Assembly (NCBI GenBank): GCA_021464415.1
Contig: CM038467.1
Location: 33,945,226 to 34,009,225 of the forward strand
Length of the DNA stretch: 64,000 nucleotides
DNA from: Lonicera japonica
Taxonomy: Eukaryota; Streptophyta; Magnoliopsida; Dipsacales; Caprifoliaceae
Direction of reading: 5' to 3'
How positions within the stretch are numbered: position 1 is the first letter of the stretch; each line of letters begins with the position of its first letter. Below, one piece after another: positions 1 through 8,682 of the stretch. The position numbers were made by a program, and so were the translations under genes. Below the pieces are notes generated by a model that did not search any database, had not been told where the DNA came from, and saw only the letters and a program-made list of their open reading frames with translations.

Positions 1-2
1 AC

Positions 3-692
3 TTTTGCAATAGACCATTTCAATCATTAATGCAAAAGTATGGTGTAAACCATAAAGTATCGCTCGCTTATCACCCTCAGACTAACGGTCAAGCCGAGCT
101 GGCAAATAGGGAAATCAAACAGATTCTAGAGAAAACGGTAAACCCGAACCGCAAGGATTGGTCGTTAAGACTGATCGATGCACTTTGGGCTTACCGTACT
201 GCGTACAAAACAACTCTAGATATGTCCCCCTATCGTATGGTGTACGGAAAACCATGTCATTTGCCAGTAGAGTTGGAACACAAATCATACTGGGCAACTA
301 AGATGGTTAATTGTAATTTCGAAAAAGCCGGGCTTGACCGTAAGTTGCAAATTAATGAAATCGAGGAATTGAGAAGAGATGCATATGATAATGCGAAGAT
401 AAGCAAGGAACGTGCCAAAATCTTTCATGATAAATCTATTTTAAGGAAAGAATTCAAACTTGGGCACAAAGTTCTTGTTTATGATACTCGTTTGCATCTC
501 TTCCCCGGGAAATTGAAGTCTCGTTGGACCGGCCTATACATTGTCCGTCATGTATTTCCTTTTGGGGCTGTGCAAGTTGAGGATCCCAAAACCGGCTATG
601 TTTTTAAAGTAAATGGACAACGTTTAAAGCCATTTTTGGAATTCCTAAGTCGAGAGGAGTCCATCCCTCTCGAAGACCCGACTTATGCCTAA
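3..692 (+). CDS. Athila integrase, C-terminal part (5' truncated by window edge)
   Basis: The frame is open from base 3 to a TAA at 690-692. It encodes the end of an integrase catalytic core and its C-terminal domain. The HPQTNGQAE signature of gypsy integrases carries the catalytic glutamate region, followed by the [11 protein letters not shown] and SPYRMVYGK motifs and the [14 protein letters not shown] motif of the C-terminal DNA-binding domain. Integrase inserts the reverse-transcribed DNA into the host genome. No internal stop is seen, unlike the matching region of element 2 at 31301-32006, which has several. The upstream DD residues lie outside the window. The family assignment is firm; whether the full protein is intact cannot be judged. 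Confidence 0.93.
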   Translation, partial: FCNRPFQSLMQKYGVNHKVSLAYHPQTNGQAELANREIKQILEKTVNPNRKDWSLRLIDALWAYRTAYKTTLDMSPYRMVYGKPCHLPVELEHKSYWATKMVNCNFEKAGLDRKLQINEIEELRRDAYDNAKISKERAKIFHDKSILRKEFKLGHKVLVYDTRLHLFPGKLKSRWTGLYIVRHVFPFGAVQVEDPKTGYVFKVNGQRLKPFLEFLSREESIPLEDPTYA

Positions 693-713
693 CAAGCACA
701 GGTCGATTGTGTA

Positions 714-1304
714 AATAATGTTTTTTGTAGAATTTTTGAGTTTCAGGAATTTGTCTCGGAGGTTCGGGTGAAATTGGATAGAACCGGACCAAGTTGGGGG
801 AGTGGAAAGGTGTTTTCAAGTGAAGAAATGTCGTGGAAAAATTTTTGTTGAAGGCATGATCGATCATGGGCAAAGCCATGATCGATCATGGGATCGAATT
901 TTGGAGGCAGTGGACTTCCATGATCGATCATGGGCAAAGCCATGATCGATCATGGTTAACTTTTCCTGCGGCAGTGCATTTCCATGATCGATCATGGGCA
1001 AAGCCATGATCGATCATGGTCCCTCTTAAAAACAGAGCAGCCGTTTCTTAAACCCCAAAATCGTGCCCCATCTTCTCTCTAACTCCCATTTCTCTCCATC
1101 TTCCTTCTCCAAACTTTCAATCATCATTAAATTAAAACCTCCCCTAGCCTTTCCACCTCCATAATCATCCAATTTCAACCCCAAATCCCACACCCATCTA
1201 AGAATCATCCATTTTCTCTCTCTCAAAACCCCAAAATCCCAATTTCGAGCTCTAATCCCCAAAATTTTGAAATTTCTCTCTATTTCTCCCTTCTCCCCAC
1301 CTAA
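714..1304 (+). other. Leader between integrase and env-like ORF
   Basis: This 590-bp non-coding stretch has two halves. The first (about 830-1019) carries three 64-bp units, each with a 38-bp double palindrome. The second (about 1050-1304) is strongly C/T-rich on the plus strand and ends directly at the ATG of the next ORF, in the favourable context CTAAATGGC. The C/T-rich half looks like a plant 5' untranslated leader, which would suit expression of the downstream ORF from its own transcript or a spliced RNA. That role is inferred. Confidence 0.5.
854..1019 (+). repeat. Three 38-bp double-palindrome modules at 64-bp spacing
   Basis: Copies lie at 854-891, 918-955 and 982-1019, each offset by exactly 64 bp. 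Each is two copies of the perfect 16-bp palindrome CCATGATCGATCATGG separated by GCAAAG; the first copy has one mismatch at its first base. The intervening sequence is partly conserved (GCAGTG...TTCC), so the whole is a short tandem array of 64-bp monomers. A fourth module lies in the 3' LTR at 4082-4119. The modules can form stable hairpins in DNA or RNA. Function unknown. Confidence 0.95.
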
Positions 1305-2480
1305 ATGGCTGCCATTGCTCCAGTTAACAAGCCAGAAGAGCTTCAAGCCGCGAGGGGTGGGTTCCGCGGGTTCCGTAGCCGTCAGGAGTACGATTGGTGG
1401 AACTACGCCTTTAGGAACCGGGCTGTGATGATCGAGAGGCCCGTGATTATTGGTGCCTTGGACGATTTCCCTAAAATGGGAACATTCGAAAGACACGAGA
1501 GGTGGGTGCAATATTTGCGACAAACAGGTAATCAATGTAATCTCACTCTATGTCGTGAATTTGTTGCAAGCTTGGTGCGTGTGCCCAATGCTGCTTATGC
1601 CTATGTTGCCCACGTGCGTGGGAGAACTGTACATTTCAACCTCGAGGTTGTTAGTAGAGTCACGGGGATTCCAGCATTGCCGGATGGCAGCTATGACCTC
1701 CCTCATTCAGCCCGTATTGTATACCCCACTGATGACGAGTTGGCTACGTTCTTAGCCGGTCGTCCAATGACTTGGATTGGCACGCAATTCGATAGGAACA
1801 ATTTAGCACCACAATTCAGGACCCTGTGGCTTGTTGTAGCCAATGCGTTAGATCCCACCTCGCACATTCAACATTTGTACACCTATCATGCCTATGTTCT
1901 ATATGTAATTGCTCGCAATAGGCCGTGTTGTTTGATTCGCTACATAATGCGAAAAATCATGAAAGTCTATGACACGGTGGCCCATAACGAAACTATCAAA
2001 TTTGACGTGCTTCTGACCCACATTTGCTTGGAAGCGGGTGTCCAAGAAAGGGACGCCGATGTCAGAAAGATACAGCGGGCCCCGATAAACAGGTCCACCC
2101 AGGCTAGAGCCGCCGGGCAACTAAGAAATAGGCCAAGTTCTTCGGCCGCACCTCCAGTTGAGTCCGAGGAAGAAGCGCTAGAAGAGGTAGGAACCGACGT
2201 TCCGGGTCCTTCGAGGAGAAGAAGAAGAGCAAGTACGGGACCTGTTGACGATAATATGGCATTCTTGAGAGAGCAATTCGAACAAATGAATGCCACAATG
2301 CACGCGGGGTTTGATGCTCTTAACTCAAGGGTAGATGATATGCTGGTCCGCCAAGATCATATGGAGGCGGAGATTGCTTCTAGGGTGGAGGTTCATATGG
2401 CGGCTCAACAAGAGTTCATACGCCGTCAATTCGAGGAGTTCTACAGTCGATTTCCCCCACCCCCACCCCCTGAGATGTGA
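1305..2480 (+). CDS. Athila/env-like additional ORF (ATHILA ORF-1-type plant transposon protein)
   Basis: An intact 391-codon ORF lies downstream of integrase, in the position of the extra ORF of Athila elements that is often called env-like. About residues 25-265 resemble the plant transposon/ATHILA ORF-1 domain (DDFPKMGTFERHERWVQYLR, VTGIPALPDG and DPTSHIQHLYTYHAYVLYVIA are characteristic stretches). A short basic patch of five consecutive arginines lies near residue 305. Residues 315-385 look like an amphipathic coiled coil (repeated FLREQFEQM, FDALNSRVDDM type heptads), followed by a run of prolines at the C-terminus. I see no convincing signal peptide or membrane anchor, so an envelope role is not supported here. 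The ATG at 1305 follows a C/T-rich leader and has a good plant context. Confidence 0.8.
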   Translation: MAAIAPVNKPEELQAARGGFRGFRSRQEYDWWNYAFRNRAVMIERPVIIGALDDFPKMGTFERHERWVQYLRQTGNQCNLTLCREFVASLVRVPNAAYAYVAHVRGRTVHFNLEVVSRVTGIPALPDGSYDLPHSARIVYPTDDELATFLAGRPMTWIGTQFDRNNLAPQFRTLWLVVANALDPTSHIQHLYTYHAYVLYVIARNRPCCLIRYIMRKIMKVYDTVAHNETIKFDVLLTHICLEAGVQERDADVRKIQRAPINRSTQARAAGQLRNRPSSSAAPPVESEEEALEEVGTDVPGPSRRRRRASTGPVDDNMAFLREQFEQMNATMHAGFDALNSRVDDMLVRQDHMEAEIASRVEVHMAAQQEFIRRQFEEFYSRFPPPPPPEM

Positions 2481-3811
2481 TGATGATGTGATAGCCTGAG
2501 AACTCTTTAATTAACTATATTTATGCTTAGTTTTATTTTATTTCTTTTGGGTTGTATTAGAATTGAGACTTGATGTTAACTCTAGAACTTGGTTTTAATG
2601 GTTGAATATTATAGTTTTTGCTTTTGAATTCTAATTCTAACCCGTTTTGTGAATAGTTTTTGTTTATCTCTTATTTTTGTCTCATGGAAAGCAAAGCCAA
2701 TGTAGCCCTTCCGTGCGTTGTTATTGTTCTCTCTCCATTGAGGACAATGTGTGTTTCAAGTTGAGGGGGGTACGTTATTTTGTGTTTATTTTGTTTGGCT
2801 TGCTATTGTTCATTTCCATGAGTATAAGAGATTTGTGCAATTTTTTTTGAGAAGTTTGAAAATTGATGATTGATTGATATTTTGTTCGATGAAGACTATT
2901 GTTTCATTAGCTTTTGGCTTGAATTCTTTGATCTAGAGAGGATGTTGAATGATAATCTAAATTTGCTTTGCTCCGCTTAGTCTCATATCCCGTCATATTT
3001 GCCTGTTCCGCATGCTAGATTGATTTGGTTGTTTCCAATTCGGTAATAACACTTAGATTTATTTTCATTGAGAGAAAAGAAATTTTTGTCCAAAAATAAT
3101 GGAAGCTCTTTCGAAAAGATCCTCCAATGAGAGGACAAAAGCATAGCACTTTGACAACTTGGATGACTTTTATCCTAATATTGACTTAAAGCTTCACTTG
3201 ACTAAATCTTAAGTCTCTTTGTCTAATATTATGGATGGGTATAGGTTACCATATGGGAAAGGGTGAATAGCTTCCTTCAAGCTCCAATGAATGAGCAGTA
3301 ATGAGAAAATTCGATAAGTGAGACCGCTGCCCCTCATAGAGATGAAAACCGCCCTGATCTAATTTAGCAAAAATTTCCAAGTAAAAGATAAAGAAAGTGC
3401 TTAGAATCGATAAATCTTTGAGCTTTTGTTTTTGAAAAAGTTCTCTCTTCCTTCTCGAATGATTATGACTCTTTGTGTTTATATCGAATTGTTTGAATCG
3501 AAGTCTAGTATGTGAGCATTGGAGAATATGGGATTGTGTTATAAAGGAGATAGGCGAATTAGATGATCATTCGAAAGTCCGTCGTTCTGGAAAATTGATA
3601 GTAATGCCTCTTGCTTTGTAAATTGAAACTTGAATCTTCATTCTCGTCATTCATCATGATCAAACTTCTGATGTTTGTAGGTATCATTTCTGAAAACCTT
3701 CACGAGATGCAACTCGTCTTCTTTGGGAACTTAGAAGTTAACAATTTTTTTTGTATAGCGTAGTGCTTTTGTAATTATTATATTTTTGTCTTGCCAAGGG
3801 ACTAGCAAGAG
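2481..3811 (+). other. Conserved Athila 3' non-coding region
   Basis: There is no ORF of note. The stretch from about 2690 onward is collinear with 32230-33380 of element 2. Both contain the block CATTGAGGACAATGTG followed by a G-rich purine tract (2765-2770 here), a typical Athila feature resembling an internal polypurine tract. This marks it as element-internal 3' sequence rather than host DNA. Confidence 0.75.
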
Positions 3812-3827
3812 ATAAGTTGAGGGGAGT
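3812..3827 (+). promoter_or_regulatory. Polypurine tract of element 1
   Basis: A purine-rich run (GATAAGTTGAGGGGAG) directly precedes the LTR start TGATAAACG. Position and composition fit the primer site for plus-strand DNA synthesis. Element 2 has the equivalent tract at 33381-33395. Confidence 0.8.
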
Positions 3828-5414
3828 TGATAAACGCATAATATTATCATGTCTAAGCTCCTTCCCGGAGTCGCTTGACGCGTTTGTTGCTTTAATTCTG
3901 CCTAATTATCCACTTATCTCGAGATTAATGCCTTAGCGAGTTTTGTATCTAACATGGCCCAAGTTGGTGTATATTTTGTAGTATTCCATGTGTTTGTAGG
4001 ATTGGAGTACAATGGTGTTGCATAGGTTGATCAAGAGTAAGCTCGGAGGCTTGCAAAGTGCTGAGTGAACAAGTTCCAGACCCATGATCGATCATGGGCA
4101 AAGCCATGATCGATCATGGCCCTGGCAACTTGGCCATTTCACACCCAAAATGGGCTATTTTAGTGGTTCAAGCTATTTTAGATATTTAGTTAGATATTTT
4201 GCAACCTTGTAATATATATTTAATTCTTAGCTTCTAGGCTAAAGGATCTAGTTTTTTTTATACAAGTTTTAGAGAGAAGGGAGAGCTAACACCTTGTAAC
4301 TTCTTCTTCTTCTTCTTGTAAGTTTACTTTGATTTTAAGAAATGAATGCTTCTTCTATAATTCTTGCTTCGAGTATTATGGAGTAGTCTCTTACTAAGGT
4401 TACGGAGGTGAATCGCGATATAATATTTGGTGATTTATGGCTCAATCCATGTTTAAAGTTTGAAAAATAATTGTAGATCCTTTTCTTCTTCATTTCCTCC
4501 ATTGTTACAAGCTTTCTAGGTATACTCATATTAAATTAAGACTTTATATGCCTTGTATATTTAGTGCTTGGTTGTTTATGAACATACAACATAGTTATAT
4601 GGTTCTAGAAAGCTTGTAGTCTTTTTCCCCCATCCATGGAACTTTTTCCTCTTCGTAGAAATTATGAATAGTTCTCAAAATTTCATGGATGGATTATAAA
4701 TTTGTTAATCTCATTTTTTTATTCATTTATCGATACATTGAGTGCTTCTTACACTTTATGTGATACTTAGAGTCTTTGTTTTCTACCATAAGTTATAAAT
4801 GATGAGATGACAAATTTATCCCATAAATTTCATTCCGTTTCATTGTTTGGATTCGCTTTCTAATTTTCATTCTTTAAACCATGAGATTACATACACTTGC
4901 TTTATGTTAAATCTTTTAATGATGAGTTTATCATATCTATCTCGGATTAGCTTCATCGGGAATGGGTTGCCTTGCTTCACACCCGTAGCTAAGAGGTAGG
5001 AATGATAACCCCGTCTTTGGTGGAATGTCGTTTGTCTCTTTCTCGATATAGCTTCAACTCGGGAATGAGTCGCCTAGCGTCGCACCCTTTGCTATTGAGA
5101 GATACACCAACATTCCCCATATATTGAGAAATCTTGTGTTGTAATCTTTGTATGAGCTAGTGATCACCGTCTCTTAGATCGTAACTAACCTCCACCTACC
5201 TTAGTGCTTTCTTATTAATTTTCACAACTATTTTACATTTCCGTTGTTCTACAACCATTTCAACTTACAAGAATCAGAAAACACTTTAATCCGTAATCCA
5301 TTCCATCCCTTTTCACTTATCCCTGTGGTTCGACACTCGGACTTCCGAGACTAAATTACAACTTGACGTGCCTGCACTTGGGCTATAACACAACGCGCTA
5401 TTTTGGAGTCGTCA
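3828..5414 (+). repeat. 3' LTR of Athila element 1
   Basis: The LTR is 1587 bp, starting TGATAAACGC and ending GGAGTCGTCA. Its start and its last 120 bp match the element 2 LTRs, including the segment CTGTGGTTCGACACT...GACTTCC, with moderate divergence overall. It contains a fourth copy of the double palindrome at 4082-4119 and a C/T repeat near 4300. No long ORF is present. Confidence 0.88.
4082..4119 (+). repeat. Double-palindrome module in the LTR
   Basis: This copy is identical to those at 918-955 and 982-1019: two CCATGATCGATCATGG palindromes around GCAAAG. Being in the LTR, it would be present at both ends of a complete element and in its transcript termini if that part is transcribed. 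Confidence 0.95.
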
Positions 5415-5475
5415 GCTACTACTAATGCTACTGCTACTACTGCTAATGCTGCTAATGTTATCAAACACAAAACTA

Positions 5476-5510
<35 letters not shown>
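5415..5510. repeat. Imperfect CTA/GCT repeats ending in (CTA)n
   Basis: After the LTR come imperfect triplet repeats (GCTACTACT, GCTAATGCT). Then comes the 16-bp CTAATGTTATCAAACA (5452-5467), which recurs at 13638-13653 on the other side of the pararetrovirus, and then a clean (CTA)n run at 5478-5510 that abuts the viral left end. Confidence 0.85.
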
Positions 5511-5511
<1 letters not shown>

Positions 5512-5521
5512 CCCCACCTGT

Positions 5522-5533
5522 TGGTATCAGAGG
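5522..5533 (+). promoter_or_regulatory. tRNA-Met primer-binding site of the pararetrovirus
   Basis: TGGTATCAGAGG matches the consensus caulimovirid primer-binding site, complementary to the 3' end of initiator tRNA-Met, at 11 of 12 positions. It marks the conventional genome origin and start of minus-strand synthesis. Confidence 0.88.
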
Positions 5534-6114
5534 TTGTAAAGATGTCCTCTTGTGAGTAGTTCTTTAAGGAAGAACTTATGCCCTCTAAAGTTATCAGATA
5601 TATGGAATTCTTTCTTGCTATTTTAACAAATGTTTTTCTGTTCAAAGAAGTTAATAATACTTTTCAGTGATATTTATACTTTAATTAGTATGAAAATCTG
5701 AAGAATGTTGAGTATGCTCTACAGCTGCCACTTTACATCTTCATCTGATTTTAGTATGCTCTGTGACTGCCATTTTATATGGATCTCTCACATCAGAAAA
5801 CTCAGAGAATTTGTGTGGATCTCCTGTATCAGAAACCGTTCGTTCCAATTTTCAGAACACTGGTATAAATCTTTTGGTTACACAAAAAGATTTACTCTCA
5901 TATATGGACAGGTGTTGAGCGCTAGGCTTTTAAGGCGATGGACAGCCGTGTGTATGCCTGATAAATGCTCCTGATTGTGGTCAAATATGAGATTATAGTT
6001 TTTGGTTAGTAACAAAAGGTAGTCGAGGATCTTTAGGTCTATTGAAAATCCTTATTTTCTTCATTTATCACAGGAAAATCTTTCTTTGAAATATTGACAA
6101 AGCATGACATATCT
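5534..6114 (+). other. Pararetroviral leader
   Basis: The region between primer-binding site and first gene frame has no convincing coding sequence. A short open stretch at 5705-5974 has composition unlike any caulimovirid protein. Together with the RNA leader downstream of the promoter at 13251, it would form a pregenomic RNA leader of several hundred nucleotides. Confidence 0.6.
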
Positions 6115-8682
6115 ATGAGATACTTGGGTGGCATAAGTTCTCCGTTGTTTTCAAAATCTAAGTCTTTATCCGCGTCATCATCTTCTTCTAAAACCCTTAC
6201 TCCTACTGAGTCTTTTCGTGCTAGTGAGTCATTTAGGTCTACTGGTTCTCATAAAGATAAGATCGAGTCTTTGTATGAAATTACCCATTTACCTGTTGAA
6301 CAAATCCCAGAAACAAAGTTAACCATCACAAACCCTTATCATGTGTTTCAAAAACCCTCCTCCGAGTCTTTTACTAAAAGAGTCAGACAGTTGGTATCAT
6401 CAGACAAATCCAAACTCCCGGTTCGTGAATTTGTCTAGTGCACCCCCTTTGATTCTTTGTTTGTTAAATCAGGTCATGAAGAACAGTTTTTTACTATTCC
6501 CTTTCCCACCGATATTCCACGAATAGCCTTATCTCAAGGTTATACCCACATGCACTTCGGAGCCATCCGATTTGCTGTCACTTTTCATGGTCGCAAAGGT
6601 CTTGAAGCAGTTGCTAGAATTGCACTTGTTGACTCCAGGCTTACAAATTATCAACAAGCAATTCTTGGAAATGTCCAAGCAACGTTAAATGCAGGAACAG
6701 TGTTTTTTACTCTGTATCCTAATTTTAATGTCCCCCTCAGCGATCCCTTTGTATGTTCGGCCCTTAAAATCCAGGTTTAGATAACTGGTGTTTCAATGGT
6801 CCCAGGCACAGCAGCAGCAACAATTCATCAGCAGATGGTCTATCGTGTACAAAATCACTCATATGATTTATGTATACCCGGATCCTCTACTTCTGAAGCT
6901 CTCATGCTCACCATTGATTCTGATGCATCTCACACAGCAAAGTATGTTCCCAGACAGCTTACTCGTCCAGAACTTGTAAAGTTGTTACCTGAAGTTTGGG
7001 TTACCTCTTATGAAAAGCTCCAAGAACAAGCTAATACGGAGCCTCTTCAGCAAACTGACCCAAGCTACCTCCGCAGAGCTGACAAACAGATAGAAATGAG
7101 ATTTAATAATCAAAATATCTCTATTTCTTCCACAGAGCGGAATCCTTTCCCAACTGAGCTGAATATGATGCAAGAAGTTCGTCGGTATCCTACCGATCCA
7201 GTTTTAAAGGCTGATCCGTTGGTAATCCTTTACTTTGATAAGTATGGGAAACCCTCCTATCAACCTAGAAATGAAAAAGGTCACATCTGGTACGATGTGT
7301 GCTATTGCGATGACTGTGAAGAACTAGCTTATGAAGAAGAGCTAGATCCCAAGGAACTTCGACTGTACAGAAAAAAGAAGGCTGGTAAAGCCTTAAATTC
7401 TCAGGAAATCCTTGAAGAACGGTATCAAGCAGGTGATAATACCGTTGGCCTCTTAGGCGAACCAAGTGGCAAGTTTAACTACTATGTCATTTATGGTGAT
7501 AAGCCCTCACCACCGCCTTCTCCCGAAGTTACATCATGTCCTCCTTCACCACCTCCTCAAGAGCCCGAAACCCCTAAACCAACCCCACAACGCCTTTCTC
7601 CATATACCCAAAAGGCCCTCAAAGCTCTTGGCAGACCATACTTACAACCCTCCTCGCAGGCTCAACCAGTTTCTATCCCTCAACCTCAACCTGTTTCTTG
7701 TTACCTAATGTCTCAAGAAGGACCAGATCATTATTTTCCTCCACAGGAAGATTTTGATAACCTCTCCACTCAGACCACCCATAAATGGAAAACTCAAAAC
7801 CCCACTTCCATTGGATCTGATGGACAAGTGAAAAAACTTTCAGCAGCTGAAGCAGCTTTAAATTGGCAAGCAAAAAATGATGTAGCACAAAATAAACTTC
7901 TTACTCAGATAGCCCAACAAACCAGACAGATCAGTTCCCGTGTTTCGTCCATTTCTACTATGGAAGAAGCCATTGCAGACATAAAAATGAGAATTAAGGT
8001 TCTCAATGATCAGATGCGTTCTGTTTCCATGACTATCAGAGATTTTGCCAGTACTGCACAATTCTTTAGAGATAAAGAAACTGAAAAAAGAGCTCTCCAA
8101 GTTCAACTTGAGTCTCTTGAAAGAAGTGAAGCTATGAAGCAACAAGCTGCCCAATACCCTCCGCCATATACTACCCTTTCCCCACAAACAGTACATCCCA
8201 CATCGGATTTCTCAAATTATTCGGTGTTTTATCCCCCAGAAAAACCTGCTAAACCTCCGTATAACCCTACTGAGTATTCCCTTTCAGGAAAAGCTCAGCC
8301 CCATTCTGTCAACCTTTGGGATGAACCACCCAAAAGAAGGTTACCTCCTTGGTCAACCTCTCCTCCAAAACCAAAACCCAAGTTTGTTCCTTCCAAATCA
8401 ACTACTCTTATAAAGCCAAACACCCAAATGAAGTTGATTGGTCTAAACCCCATCGAGCAGTTCCACCTCCCAACCAAGGACTGGTTCCCTTTCCCACTCC
8501 TTTGCAAACTGTTCCCCCTCCGTCTCATCCGCAGCAAATATCCTCAAATACCAATCCCTCAACCACTCCTTCAGCTTATACCCCTTCAAATGAACCACCA
8601 GATGTTATCCAGGGTGCCTCCACTAAACCTTTGGATATGTTTACCATGGATGCTTTTGAAAATCATTCTGTCAATCAGATAG
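6115..8682 (+). pseudogene. Pararetroviral left frame: movement protein and coiled-coil region, broken
   Basis: One reading frame carries the N-terminal half of the viral polyprotein. The first ATG is at 6115; an open codon or two lies upstream without ATG. About 6457-7050 encodes the 30K-superfamily movement protein, which enlarges plasmodesmata for cell-to-cell spread (the core stretch around FGAIRFAVTFHGRKGLEA is recognisable). A proline-rich linker follows (about 7500-7700), then a predicted coiled coil (about 7850-8130). Two in-frame stops interrupt it: TAG at 6436-6438 and TAG at 6778-6780. The frame ends at 8682, overlapping the right-hand frame by 334 bp. The last 80 or so codons look out of frame compared with the other frame. 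Non-functional as it stands. Confidence 0.85.

Larger units (their letters stand above)
1..5414 (+). mobile_element. Athila-type Ty3/gypsy retrotransposon, 3' part (element 1)
   Basis: The window opens inside the integrase of an Athila-lineage LTR retrotransposon and runs to the end of its 3' LTR at 5414. In order it holds the integrase C-terminus (3-692), a leader with three copies of a palindromic module (854-1019), an Athila/env-like ORF (1305-2480), about 1.3 kb of non-coding 3' region, a polypurine tract (3812-3827) and a 1587-bp LTR starting TGATAAACG and ending CA. The integrase end and 3' non-coding region are clearly homologous to element 2 (15139-36840), which lacks the extra ORF. 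The 5' LTR, gag and most of pol are outside the window, so its own target duplication cannot be tested; the right flank reads GCTAC. Confidence 0.9.

Noticed and set aside
1026..1535. 169-codon antisense ORF over the C/T-rich leader
   Set aside because: It is the reverse strand of a pyrimidine-rich leader and the start of the env-like ORF, with no domain.
5705..5974. 89-codon ORF in the pararetroviral leader
   Set aside because: Composition is unlike any caulimovirid protein, it lies in the leader where short ORFs are common, and it has no domain.
8349..8682. Programmed -1 frameshift joining the two viral frames
   Set aside because: I found no classical X XXY YYZ slippery heptamer in the left frame's phase in this overlap, and the left frame is already broken elsewhere, so decay is simpler.
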